Part shown: one piece after another, positions 8,066 to 17,113 of the stretch
Layout: every line of letters begins with the position of its first letter
Position numbering within the stretch: position 1 is the stretch's first letter
Source: Lachnotalea glycerini
Lineage (GTDB): Bacteria; Bacillota; Clostridia; Lachnospirales; Lachnospiraceae
Direction of reading: 5' to 3'
NCBI RefSeq assembly: GCF_003201285.1
Contig: NZ_QICS01000005.1
Coordinates: 124,001 to 188,000 of the forward strand
DNA length: 64,000 nucleotides
Made by a program: the position numbers and the translations under genes
The notes under the pieces: model-generated
The model's database searches: none
What the model saw: the letters and a program-made list of their open reading frames with translations, nothing else
Told to the model about the DNA's origin: nothing

Positions 8066-9877
8066 TCAGCTTCTTCCTAATGAAGTAATTATAGTTTCAA
8101 GCATTTCACTTACAACATTGATGTAACGTGAACATGCATTATAAGCATTTTGATATCGCAGCATATTGCTTAATTCCTCATCTGATGAAACACCAATCAC
8201 CATCTGCCTATCATCATCGAGTCCTGATACCGTGCTGGCCTGTGAATCAGAATAGCCTTTATATAAATACCCCATATTGCCTACTTCATCTACTAATTTT
8301 GAATAATAATCCTGAAATGAAGATTTTGCAGTTGAATTTGGATTTAGAGCAACTGACTTATCTGTCCATGCGCTATAAAGTGCTAAACCCTTTTCATAAT
8401 CTACTGCACCATTTGAAGTATACAGTGGTAGTTTTTCTACATTATCTGTAATTGTAGAATTTACTTTCAAATTTTCCGTTGTGTACATTGAGTTAATGTC
8501 AGTTGTATCTTCTTCATTATATATATAGCTAGTATGAACCTCTCCGCTTGTATCTGTATAAGTATATTTTGTATATCTGTCTGTTGCCCCTCTTGAAAAT
8601 AACTCTGTTCCAATTGTACCATCTGCTGATTGTCCACAATTATCTACATCAAGACAGGTATACGTTTCTCCTGCTGTCAGCGTATTGCCATTTTTGTCCG
8701 TCCATGTTTCGCCTGTTGCTACAGTCATTGTAGTATTGGGACACAAAATATCGTTAATTTTAGTAACAACGCTATGAATCAGTTGATCAAATTCAGCAAG
8801 TGTATTCATCATACCGGATAAAGAAGTGTTATTGTCATAATAATTCTTAGCCGCTGAATAAGCCGACTTTCCATCCGTATAAGTGGTTCCGTCAATTGTC
8901 CAGCTTCCCGTTGTCCAGTTTCCTGATGAATCCTGATAATCTTCAGCTACAGGTATATCAGAATAATCTGCTGTATCTGAACCTCTTTGAACCAAGAGAG
9001 CCTTTAATTTACCGACATTTGTATTCTTCTCAGTAGAAATCTCTACATTCATGTTGTATACATTTTTGTCCTTATAGTCTGGCCATGTAGGTGTTATAAA
9101 TCCAGTCGTATCATCGATTGTATATCCCATTTCATTCACGCTGGTCGTTGTAACTAACGGAACACCTTCCGCACTAACCGTAACCACGCCATTGGAATTC
9201 TCAGAATAAGTAATATTAATTAATCCAGCAAGCTCGTCTAACGCCGAGTTTCGGCTATCTCGCAAATCATTTGCGTTTTCAACTCCCCCGGCCTCTACCA
9301 ATTCAATTTTCTGGTTCAATTCATTAATGGTGTTGGCCAATTCATTGATATCATCAATCGTATCTGCCACCTGGTCATTCAAACTATTTTGATATTCTTT
9401 TAATAAAGAATATACATTTTGTGCATCCTCAATAAATTCAGAAGCTCTTTGCTTTAAAAGAGTTTGAACAGAAGTATCCGATGGATCAGTTGAAAGTGAA
9501 TTAAATACATCACTTAATTTATCTAAGGAATCGCTAAATTCAGAGCCTCCTAAGGTTCCCAATATCGATTCAATTTCATAATAAGTATTGTAAGTCACAT
9601 CATAGTAATTAGACCGTCCTGATTCCAATCGATAGGACTGATCTAAAAAAATATCTCTTACCTGCCTGACCTGAGCTACTGTCGAACCGATGCCGACTTG
9701 TTGTAAGCTTACAGCGCCATATTTGATTGTATTATATAATGTATCCGACTGCACTACCTGCTGCCTTACATAACCGTCTGTTCCTATATTGGCTAAATTA
9801 TGTGCAGTTGTATTTAATGCATTCTGGCTTGTCTGTAATCCAGATACTCCAATATATAGGCTGCCCATTCCACCCAT
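8066..9877 (-). CDS. flgK: Hook-associated protein FlgK (HAP1), copy 1
   Basis: 603 residues. The N-terminus carries SLYIGVSGLQTSQNALNTTA then HNLANIGTDGYVRQQVV, a clear FlgK signature, and the C-terminus reads LSNMLRYQNAYNACSRYINV. It is preceded by flgN (22 nt) and followed by a second, different FlgK. The two share the end domains but differ in the middle. The first ATG (9877) is used here because GAGGTGAG lies just before it; an internal ATG three codons later (MGSLY) is an alternative. Confidence 0.9.
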   Translation of the reverse strand: MGGMGSLYIGVSGLQTSQNALNTTAHNLANIGTDGYVRQQVVQSDTLYNTIKYGAVSLQQVGIGSTVAQVRQVRDIFLDQSYRLESGRSNYYDVTYNTYYEIESILGTLGGSEFSDSLDKLSDVFNSLSTDPSDTSVQTLLKQRASEFIEDAQNVYSLLKEYQNSLNDQVADTIDDINELANTINELNQKIELVEAGGVENANDLRDSRNSALDELAGLINITYSENSNGVVTVSAEGVPLVTTTSVNEMGYTIDDTTGFITPTWPDYKDKNVYNMNVEISTEKNTNVGKLKALLVQRGSDTADYSDIPVAEDYQDSSGNWTTGSWTIDGTTYTDGKSAYSAAKNYYDNNTSLSGMMNTLAEFDQLIHSVVTKINDILCPNTTMTVATGETWTDKNGNTLTAGETYTCLDVDNCGQSADGTIGTELFSRGATDRYTKYTYTDTSGEVHTSYIYNEEDTTDINSMYTTENLKVNSTITDNVEKLPLYTSNGAVDYEKGLALYSAWTDKSVALNPNSTAKSSFQDYYSKLVDEVGNMGYLYKGYSDSQASTVSGLDDDRQMVIGVSSDEELSNMLRYQNAYNACSRYINVVSEMLETIITSLGRS

Positions 9878-9899
9878 TTTCTCACCTCTTTATACTTTC

Positions 9900-10415
9900 T
9901 TATTGTTTGGCATCAAATCCGCTTGTATTAATAAGTACATCTCCAGTGCTGTAGGCATCCTTGCCATAATTAGCTGTTTCTGGTGCTTTTTTCATGCTCT
10001 GAATTAAATTTATTTCAAAACCAATCATTTCTAATGAATGCTCCAAAAGCATTTTGTTATTCTCATTAATTGCTTCCATTTTCTTTACCGTAGAACTTAA
10101 ATTATCATGTACCGTTGCAAGCTTATATTGGTCATTTGGCTGACCCTTTAGTATACGAATTAAATTTTTTAAATGAAGTGTTGTAACATCCTTGTTCAAT
10201 ACAATAGCTACATCATTAATAATTTCTACACGTTTTTTTTCTAATTGATTGATTACATCAATAATTGGCTGTTCTTTATCGACAATTTCCTGTAGCTTAA
10301 CAATATCTCCTTCTACAATAATTGTTGTTTTTTCTTCAGATAATACGACCAGCTTTTCATATTCTTTGTTTTCTCTTTCCAAAACATCTATCAGATTTTC
10401 TATCAAACTTGCCAC
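9900..10415 (-). CDS. flgN: Flagellar export chaperone FlgN
   Basis: 171 residues, starting at GTG with GAGG seven bases before it. All-helical, with the FlgN pattern LIDVLERENKEYEKLVVLSEEKTTII near the N-terminus and a conserved KKRVEI segment. FlgN binds the C-termini of FlgK and FlgL and pilots them to the export gate. Its place between flgM and flgK is the standard Firmicutes order. Confidence 0.9.
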   Translation of the reverse strand: MASLIENLIDVLERENKEYEKLVVLSEEKTTIIVEGDIVKLQEIVDKEQPIIDVINQLEKKRVEIINDVAIVLNKDVTTLHLKNLIRILKGQPNDQYKLATVHDNLSSTVKKMEAINENNKMLLEHSLEMIGFEINLIQSMKKAPETANYGKDAYSTGDVLINTSGFDAKQ

Positions 10416-10502
10416 GTGTCATCCTCATTTCCATTATTGAAAATATTATTTGTTTATTTATAGCTTTATATGGCTGGCTATATAACCGTTAACACAATTA
10501 TC

Positions 10503-10781
10503 CTAAAGCATTAGCTTATTGTAGCTCTCAATTACTTTATTTGCAAAATCATCAGCACTGACCTCGTATTCCCCTGATTGAATCTCTGCTTTATATTTAG
10601 CAACCAAATCCTCTCGAACATCATCTGTCTGTGCAACGGCATTTTTGGCAATCTGATAATCCCGAGCCTGCTGAGATATTTCTAATTTATCATTCTGACT
10701 AGCTTTCATATTCTGTTTTATATTATTTGCTTTTTCCGTATTGTATACTTGACTTATTTGATTGTACGCTTCTATTCTCAT
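10503..10781 (-). CDS. flgM: Anti-sigma-28 factor FlgM
   Basis: 92 residues. It starts MRIEAYNQISQVYNTEKANN, carries DKLEISQQARDYQIAKNAV in the centre, and ends with YEVSADDFANKVIESYNKLML, the sigma-binding C-terminal helices of FlgM. FlgM holds sigma-D inactive until it is exported through the completed hook. It is the first gene of the flgM-flgN-flgK-flgK-flgL-(fliW-csrA) operon and is itself behind a sigma-D promoter. Confidence 0.95.
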   Translation of the reverse strand: MRIEAYNQISQVYNTEKANNIKQNMKASQNDKLEISQQARDYQIAKNAVAQTDDVREDLVAKYKAEIQSGEYEVSADDFANKVIESYNKLML

Positions 10782-10822
10782 ATTAACACTCCTTTCTGCA
10801 TTTCAAATAATTCTTACTAAGA

Positions 10823-10849
10823 TTATCGGCTATTTGGTGTGAGACTTTA
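10823..10849 (-). promoter_or_regulatory. Sigma-D promoter of flgM operon
   Basis: Minus strand: TAAA (10849-10846), 15-nt spacer, GCCGATAA (10830-10823). This is a perfect match to the sigma-28 consensus, about 42 nt upstream of the flgM ATG. Confidence 0.85.
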
Positions 10850-10967
10850 GTATATTTATAAAATTAATTTAATAAATTAAGATAATCGTTTCATTAACCT
10901 CTTACCATCAAGTCTAGATAACACTAATAAATATTTTCTACGTCTTCTTATATAGTCTTATATTTCA

Positions 10968-10996
10968 TTGACAGGAAAAATATAAAAAGCTATAAT
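10968..10996 (+). promoter_or_regulatory. Sigma-A promoter of blaI-blaR1
   Basis: TTGACA (10968-10973), 17-nt spacer, TATAAT (10991-10996): perfect consensus. The predicted start site near 11003 falls inside the BlaI-type dyad, so a bound repressor would block transcription. Confidence 0.85.
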
Positions 10997-10998
10997 AC

Positions 10999-11020
10999 TT
11001 ATATTACAACCGTAAGATTA
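10999..11020. promoter_or_regulatory. BlaI-type operator dyad in front of blaI
   Basis: ATATTAC (11001-11007), AACC, GTAAGAT (11012-11018): inverted arms with one mismatch around a 4-nt centre. The same TTAC-N4-GTAA core and spacing occur at 16865-16888 before the penicillin-binding protein gene. BlaI/MecI proteins bind TACA/TGTA-type dyads as dimers; here the half-site is TTAC/GTAA. Confidence 0.7.
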
Positions 11021-11034
11021 AGGAGGTACTAAAT

Positions 11035-11421
11035 TTGAAAGATTTGCCACAAATTTCTGAAGCTGAATTTGAAGTTATGAAGATCGTATGGAACTATGCT
11101 CCAATTAGTACTAATGAAATAACAAATTATTTAACCAAACAAACGACTTGGAGCCCCAAGACCATACAAACCCTGATAAAACGTCTTGTTACCAAAGGTG
11201 CTCTTGCTTATGAAAAACACAGCCGAGTATTTGTATACACCCCATTAGTGAAAGAAAGTGATTATCTCAGTCAGGAAAGCAATTCTTTTTTAGATCGATT
11301 TTATAATGGTGATATAGCTGCCATGCTATCTTCCTATATCGAAAACGACAAACTGTCTGAACTGGAAATAGACAATCTCCGCTCTATTCTCTCAAAGAGA
11401 CCTAAAAATGGAGGGAATTAA
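11035..11421 (+). CDS. blaI: BlaI/MecI family transcriptional repressor
   Basis: 128 residues, starting at TTG with AAGGAGG eight bases upstream. It has the winged-helix N-terminal domain of the family (LPQISEAEFEVMKIVWNYAP; TWSPKTIQTLIKRLVTKGAL) and a C-terminal dimerisation tail. BlaI/MecI repress beta-lactam resistance genes until cleaved after BlaR1/MecR1 signalling. It is followed at 1 nt by blaR1. Probably autoregulated through the dyad at 10999-11020. Confidence 0.92.
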   Translation: MKDLPQISEAEFEVMKIVWNYAPISTNEITNYLTKQTTWSPKTIQTLIKRLVTKGALAYEKHSRVFVYTPLVKESDYLSQESNSFLDRFYNGDIAAMLSSYIENDKLSELEIDNLRSILSKRPKNGGN

Positions 11422-11422
11422 T

Positions 11423-13219
11423 GTGGAAAATTTCGCTATTCGTTTTCTTATCAGTAATCTTTTTGTTTCTATTATCATCGGAATACTTCTGTCCGCCAAG
11501 CTTATTTTTAAAAAGAACCTTTCCAACCGAATGCAATATAACTTGTGGTTCGTTTTTCTTACTATTCTTGTTGTACCATTTTTACCAATTCGCTTAGTCG
11601 GGTTTTTGCAAATTTTATCTTGGATTGAAAACTTAGGAAGTCCAACCACTTTTGATAATAAAATAATCACTCAGCCAACCATACTCCTTAACGCTCCCGA
11701 CACAACAAACTGGGTAAATGACTTTACCCTATCAGTTAGTAGAAAAGCCCCATCAATTGTCTGGCTTTTCCTTTTGGGTATATGGGCAGTCGGAATATTT
11801 ATTACATTTATACTAATAATAAAATCTTACTTGCTTCTACATCAATTAAAGAAATCCTCGCTCCCTTTGCAAAATAGGGAAGTCTGGAAATTATATACAC
11901 AATGTTTAAGAGAAATGAATGTAAAAAAAGAGATTCCAATTTACAGTACTGCATTTTTGAAATCACCTATAATAGTTGGACTTTTTAAACCAAGCATCTA
12001 TTTACCGATACACTTAATTTCTGACTATAATATCACAGAAATGCGTTATATGTTACTTCATGAACTACAACACTATCGCTACAAAGACGCTCTGGCAAAT
12101 CATCTAATGAATTTGGCAGGTGTAATTTACTGGTTCAATCCATTTGTCTGGTACGCATTAAAGGAAATGCGCAATGACCGTGAGGTTGCCTGCGATACCT
12201 CTGTTTTAGAGATGATAAGCGAAAATGAATACGAAGCTTACGGAAACACACTGATTGATTTTGCAGAAAAAGTTTCTCTCCTCCCATTCCCATTTGCTAG
12301 CGGCATCGGCGGAAACTTGAAGCAAATGAAGCAACGAATCCTAAATATTGCATCCTATGAGACTCCTTCTTTCCGTAAGAAATTGAAAGGTATCGCATCC
12401 TTTAGCCTGATTGCTCTCCTGCTCATTAGTCTTACCCCTGTTCTTTCTATTTATGCCTGCACGGAAAACCATTATCAGTGGGAGACAAAAAATGAAACGA
12501 TTACCAGCACTGATCTATCTTCATACTATAAAGGATACGATGGAAGTTTTGTCTTATACGATTTAGAAAATAATGTCTGGGAAATTTACAACAAAGATTA
12601 CGCTACCCTTCGGTCAGCTCCTAATTCCACTTACAAAATATTTATCGCATTGTTTGGATTAGAAACTGGTATCATTACGAGGGAGCAGTCGCAGATGAAA
12701 TGGAATCAAGAAATTTATCCATTTGAAACGTGGAATACTGATCAGGATTTGAACTCAGCAATGAAAAACTCTGTTAACTGGTATTTCCAGTCTATTAACT
12801 CACAAATTGGCTTTCAGACAGTCAAAAAATACATCCAAGAAATCGGATATGGGAATCAGGATATTAATGGGGATTTTTCGTCTTACTGGATGGAATCCTC
12901 TTTGAAAATTTCTCCGATTGAGCAGGTTAACCTATTAAAAAAACTATACCGAAATGATTTTGGATTTTCTACAGAAAATGTTCAGGCATTGAAAGACGCC
13001 ATCTGTTTATCCTCCTCTACACAAGGTTCCATCTATGGTAAAACAGGAACCGGCCAGGTAAATGGTCAGAACATTAACGGATGGTTTATTGGTTATATTG
13101 AGTTATCTGGTCATACATACTTTTTTTCAACAAATATACAGGCAGAGTCGGATGCTACTGGAAGTAAAGCATACGAAATAGCACTATCCATATTATCTGA
13201 TCTGCAAATTTGGAATTAA
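11423..13219 (+). CDS. blaR1: BlaR1/MecR1-type beta-lactam sensor metalloprotease
   Basis: 598 residues from the GTG at 11423, which has GGAGGG seven bases upstream; an ATG five codons earlier overlaps blaI and has no good ribosome site. Transmembrane helices lie near residues 5-25, 40-60, 105-130 and 325-345. The M56 zinc-protease motif HELQHYRYKD is near residue 215 in a cytosolic loop. The extracellular C-terminal domain is a class-D-like penicillin sensor with STYK (about 402), SVN (about 455) and YGKTGTG (about 538) motifs all present, so acylation by beta-lactams is predicted. It then cleaves BlaI directly or indirectly. Confidence 0.93.
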   Translation: MENFAIRFLISNLFVSIIIGILLSAKLIFKKNLSNRMQYNLWFVFLTILVVPFLPIRLVGFLQILSWIENLGSPTTFDNKIITQPTILLNAPDTTNWVNDFTLSVSRKAPSIVWLFLLGIWAVGIFITFILIIKSYLLLHQLKKSSLPLQNREVWKLYTQCLREMNVKKEIPIYSTAFLKSPIIVGLFKPSIYLPIHLISDYNITEMRYMLLHELQHYRYKDALANHLMNLAGVIYWFNPFVWYALKEMRNDREVACDTSVLEMISENEYEAYGNTLIDFAEKVSLLPFPFASGIGGNLKQMKQRILNIASYETPSFRKKLKGIASFSLIALLLISLTPVLSIYACTENHYQWETKNETITSTDLSSYYKGYDGSFVLYDLENNVWEIYNKDYATLRSAPNSTYKIFIALFGLETGIITREQSQMKWNQEIYPFETWNTDQDLNSAMKNSVNWYFQSINSQIGFQTVKKYIQEIGYGNQDINGDFSSYWMESSLKISPIEQVNLLKKLYRNDFGFSTENVQALKDAICLSSSTQGSIYGKTGTGQVNGQNINGWFIGYIELSGHTYFFSTNIQAESDATGSKAYEIALSILSDLQIWN

Positions 13220-13230
13220 CTATTATAAGA

Positions 13231-13322
13231 GGCACTCCTTGAATTTGAACTGCCCCCATAAAATAGATTTTTAAGTCTAACTTATTGGGTGCACCTCAAT
13301 TTTCATTGATTGAGTGCCTTTT
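13231..13322 (+). terminator. Long imperfect hairpin/terminator after blaR1
   Basis: GGCACTC (13231-13237) pairs with GAGTGCC (13312-13318), followed by TTTT. Inside lies a second imperfect inverted repeat, TGCCCCCATAA (13251-13261) against TTATTGGGTGCA (13282-13293). It can end blaR1 transcription. The inner arms resemble the ends of IS3-type elements. Confidence 0.5.
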
Positions 13323-13379
13323 GTTATTATAATTGCAACTAATATTAGGAAAAAGAATATGCTCTCATTTCAATACCCC

Positions 13380-14567
13380 CTATTGCTCCTCCCATTCCTC
13401 ATCTGTAAACTTTTCTGTGTACCATGTGGGTTCCACATTTTTCTCTGATTGAATTACACGATTTGAGACATACTGTAATTTCCCATCTTCTAATGGTCTT
13501 ATTACAACCTCATGACAAAAAGCTTCCGCCAGATGTTCTTCCGGCCAGACAACATTTACAGTAAGCTTAATTGTTCCATCCTCATTTTCTTGATATGAAA
13601 TTACTTCGGGATATGGAATATTAGGGGTACATGCACAGTCGTAAAATCCTCTCGTTCTATATTCGTAAACTTGATTCTGTTTTAAATACCTCGTCTTAGC
13701 TTGTAATGCATCACTGTCTATTTCAAAATATGACTGGATGACTTTTTCAAACTCGTCCTTAGGCACATGATATATTTCTCCTTCTAAAGATTTCACATAA
13801 GGTGTAGGGTTTTTATACACATAAGGATACAAGATGTCAAAAAGATCATAAAAATTAAGTGTATCAAAATTATCTTCACTCCAATTTAAAATGAACATAT
13901 TGTTTGAGCCATAACCAATTGGAAGAATATATTGTCGATTCAGTTCCCTGCATTTTTCATCTAATGATTTCACACGAACAGCCGTATAGCCAGGGGCTCC
14001 ATCATACCCTGGCGGGAAGTATTCTTCAAAAAACAAATACCCATTTTCAGAATAAACCCAATCATATGCCTCATAACAGTCTTTGTAACTAACAATTGGA
14101 ATGCCATCCTCCCAATTTAAAACACTCCTGGTGACATATACCTTCCCTTCAGAGGTTTCCAAATCAAAGCGTATAAACCCCCCACTTTCTATAATAGAAA
14201 AAAAAGTTGCCTCTCCCTCTTGCTTATCTTCAACCTTCTTGATAAACTGCTCTATCAACTCTGGATGAAGCATATTAATCTGATTCTGATTTTCCGTGTC
14301 TATTGCAGCGTACCCATATTCTCCAAGTCGATTTGCGATATTCTGAACAACACCCAGGCTGCCCAATTTATTCTCGTTCACAGCTTTCTCATAAATATCT
14401 TGATAGAGCATTGCAATCTTTTTTGACTCTTCATCTATATTCTGCTCTAAAGTCGTTGCATTAATTTCACTCGCCTCTGCAGGTTGGATATTTTGAGAGC
14501 TTCTACTACATCCTGAGATTCCGAACAAAATTAAAATAAGTACAGTCAATAATTCTCTTCTTCTCAT
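13380..14567 (-). CDS. Uncharacterised lipoprotein in PBP operon
   Basis: 395 residues. It starts with a lipoprotein signal: MRRRE, a hydrophobic stretch, and lipobox ISGC with Cys at about 20, so it should sit on the outer face of the membrane. After a short linker (20-45) comes a mostly soluble region rich in aromatic and acidic residues, with a CACTPNIPYPEV segment near 317. I do not recognise the family. It lies 123 nt after a BlaI-controlled MecA-like PBP gene on the same strand, with no obvious terminator between, so it is probably co-induced by beta-lactams. Confidence 0.75.
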   Translation of the reverse strand: MRRRELLTVLILILFGISGCSRSSQNIQPAEASEINATTLEQNIDEESKKIAMLYQDIYEKAVNENKLGSLGVVQNIANRLGEYGYAAIDTENQNQINMLHPELIEQFIKKVEDKQEGEATFFSIIESGGFIRFDLETSEGKVYVTRSVLNWEDGIPIVSYKDCYEAYDWVYSENGYLFFEEYFPPGYDGAPGYTAVRVKSLDEKCRELNRQYILPIGYGSNNMFILNWSEDNFDTLNFYDLFDILYPYVYKNPTPYVKSLEGEIYHVPKDEFEKVIQSYFEIDSDALQAKTRYLKQNQVYEYRTRGFYDCACTPNIPYPEVISYQENEDGTIKLTVNVVWPEEHLAEAFCHEVVIRPLEDGKLQYVSNRVIQSEKNVEPTWYTEKFTDEEWEEQ

Positions 14568-14690
14568 CTGTCACCTCCCTTAACTTGTAAGGATTTAAAG
14601 AAAATTTCTACTCTGTTTCAACTATTAGACTTCGATAAAGATTACCATCTTTTATAAATAATTGTAACCAAGTTCCTTTTAAATATTATC

Positions 14691-16808
14691 TTACTCTGCT
14701 CTGCTAAACCAACCATCCAAGACCTGATTGACTTTCCCCACAACATAACCACTTCCCCCTCTTCCTTTTACATCTTCCACCATACTAACAATCATAATTG
14801 GCTTTTTCGCGGTCTGTTCCGCAGTCAATACCGCAAACCATCCAAGCTCTGTACCGGAAGTATCTTCTTTGGAAGCTTTTATCTCGGCTGTTCCTGTTTT
14901 TCCCGCTAAAACAGTATCCTCTCTATGAGATGCATAACCAGTTCCATTGGGATCATTAACCACCTTTTTCATTCCTTCTAATACTTTATTTGCCACATCT
15001 TTTGAGAATGCTTCTGAAATCCAACTCTCTGCTTTTAATTCTTCTTGATATTTCAGATACGGCTGTAACACATTTCCATTATTACAGAAAGCTGTATATA
15101 AACTTGCTAAGTGCAATGGATTGACCAAAATTTGCCCCTGTCCATAGCCACTGTCTGCCAATTGAATTTCGGTTTCAATATTCTCTGTGTTGGAATATTG
15201 TGAAACAGCCATAGTTATCTCAAACGGCAGTTCTTGATTAAATCCCAACTGTTGTAAAGAGGTTTTTAATGTTTCAGCACCGATTTCAAGCGCTGCTTTG
15301 GCAAAATAAATATTGTCTGAATAGATTAACGCGTTTTCCAGAATCGCAGACTTATAATCATGAAGTGTTGTCACATAATAGGAGCCCCAAGAAGAATCTT
15401 TTTGCCAGCTTAAGCCTTCATTTCCATAATCTTTCGTCGGATCAATTGCCCCTGATTCCAGACCAATTGCAGCAATAATCGGTTTAAATGAAGACCCTGG
15501 ACACCATACTTGCCGAAATCGATTATATAATGGCTTCCTTTCATCTTCATTGAGCGAAGTCCATTGTTCATCAGTCATTCCCAATATAAAACTATTGTTA
15601 TCGTATGATGGTGTACTGACCAATGCCAATACTTCACCGGTATATGGATTCATAGCTACAGAACAGCTTTTATCTTCTTGAAATTGTTCATACAATGCAG
15701 ACTGAATATCTGAATCTATCGTTAATTTTATATTTTCTCCATTCTGCACCTCCTTGTTTACCAATTCTATTTTCTCATTTCCATTAGTATCTTCAATATA
15801 GATTCTACATCCGTTTTGTCCTTTTAATTCTGTTTCAAATAGACTTTCCATTCCACTTCTACCAATCACACTGTTTGCCGTGTATCCCTCATCAGCATGC
15901 TTTTCTAAATCCTCTGCTGTAACACTTTGGACATACCCAATCAAATGAGCAGCGGCATCTTTTAAAGGATATTCTCTTACTTTTGTATCAGAAATCATAA
16001 CGCCTGGAATTGCTAGCAATTTCTCTTGCCTTTCCTTTTCTATCCGCGTTTCTTCATCTGTATTTAAAGTCATCCATTCTATTTCCTCTACTTTAGCAAC
16101 AGTTTTTATTGGAACAAAGGAATCTTCTTTTACCCACTGCGCAGCTAACTTATTTTCTATAGTTTGTGGCTCAATCTCCAGTAATTTTGCAATTTCTTCA
16201 ATCGCGCTATCTTTGTTTTCCAATTTTCCCGGAACAATTCCTACCGACGAAGCTACTCCTTTTCCTGCAAGTACGTTGTCGTTTCTATCCAACAATTCTC
16301 CACGCTCTGCTTGTGTTGTTGATACCCTAACCTTATCCGTTGATTGTAAAACTGGAAAAATTAATGCATCATTCCATATAAGCTTATAACTATCTTCTCC
16401 TTTCACAAAATAAGCCTCATTTTCAAAAGCAATGTTTCCCGCAACGGAGTCAAAGGATGTTTGATACTTTACAGTCATTTGTTCCTTATCATATTCCATT
16501 ATCTCCACTGTCATATTCTGCATTTCTATTCCTTCATAAATAGCAGAATTTCGTTTTATAAAATCCTCCTGGCTGATATTTCCGGAAGCTTCCACATCCA
16601 GAAGCTTATACATTTTCTCGTATTCTTTTTCCGGAATGTGATTCATATATTCAACCAGAAGTTCCTTAGGATTTTTCCAACCATTACTCCTATTTAAAAA
16701 TACAACTGCGCATACGATTATGCCCACCGAAATAGTTGTCAAAAAAAATATTAACATCATTATAAGTTTACTTTTGCGCTTCTTCCTTCTTCTATTTTTG
16801 TCTCGCAT
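14691..16808 (-). CDS. MecA-like class B penicillin-binding protein (transpeptidase)
   Basis: 705 residues from the ATG at 16808, which has GGAGG five bases upstream; the ATG four codons earlier has none. A basic N-terminus and one membrane anchor (about 15-40) are followed by a MecA_N/NTF2-like domain (about 45-155), a PBP dimerisation domain (about 160-340) and the transpeptidase domain with SSFK (about 440), YSDN (about 495) and AGKTGTAE (about 635). This order is that of low-affinity PBPs such as PBP2a and enterococcal PBP5. Its promoter holds a BlaI-type dyad shared with blaI-blaR1. Low beta-lactam affinity is inferred, not shown. Confidence 0.9.
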   Translation of the reverse strand: MRDKNRRRKKRKSKLIMMLIFFLTTISVGIIVCAVVFLNRSNGWKNPKELLVEYMNHIPEKEYEKMYKLLDVEASGNISQEDFIKRNSAIYEGIEMQNMTVEIMEYDKEQMTVKYQTSFDSVAGNIAFENEAYFVKGEDSYKLIWNDALIFPVLQSTDKVRVSTTQAERGELLDRNDNVLAGKGVASSVGIVPGKLENKDSAIEEIAKLLEIEPQTIENKLAAQWVKEDSFVPIKTVAKVEEIEWMTLNTDEETRIEKERQEKLLAIPGVMISDTKVREYPLKDAAAHLIGYVQSVTAEDLEKHADEGYTANSVIGRSGMESLFETELKGQNGCRIYIEDTNGNEKIELVNKEVQNGENIKLTIDSDIQSALYEQFQEDKSCSVAMNPYTGEVLALVSTPSYDNNSFILGMTDEQWTSLNEDERKPLYNRFRQVWCPGSSFKPIIAAIGLESGAIDPTKDYGNEGLSWQKDSSWGSYYVTTLHDYKSAILENALIYSDNIYFAKAALEIGAETLKTSLQQLGFNQELPFEITMAVSQYSNTENIETEIQLADSGYGQGQILVNPLHLASLYTAFCNNGNVLQPYLKYQEELKAESWISEAFSKDVANKVLEGMKKVVNDPNGTGYASHREDTVLAGKTGTAEIKASKEDTSGTELGWFAVLTAEQTAKKPIMIVSMVEDVKGRGGSGYVVGKVNQVLDGWFSRAE

Positions 16809-16864
16809 TTTGACCTCCATATAAATACCATTTTAAATCATACTTAGAATTTTCTTTACGCTCT

Positions 16865-16896
16865 TAAATATTACACCCGTAATATTTATATGTCAA
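16865..16896 (-). promoter_or_regulatory. PBP promoter with embedded BlaI-type operator
   Basis: Minus strand: TTGACA (16896-16891), 17-nt spacer, TAATAT (16873-16868). A perfect dyad, TAAATATTAC (16865-16874) / ACCC / GTAATATTTA (16879-16888), covers the -10 and most of the spacer. The centre length and core match the dyad before blaI. Confidence 0.75.
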
Positions 16897-17113
16897 GTAT
16901 AATACTTTTGTTGTTAGTTAGCACTGTCTGATCAAGATACAGGCAAAATCTTATACTTTATTTCTGACGTACTTTTCTACATAAATATCATCTTGGTTAA
17001 GTGTTGGTCTTTTTATATTTTTTTGGTCAAAGAATTATTTAGTATTCTCTAATAAATAACTCATCTTCTTGAATCCAGTTTTCAGCAGCTTCTATCTTTT
17101 CAAATGCAAGGAC

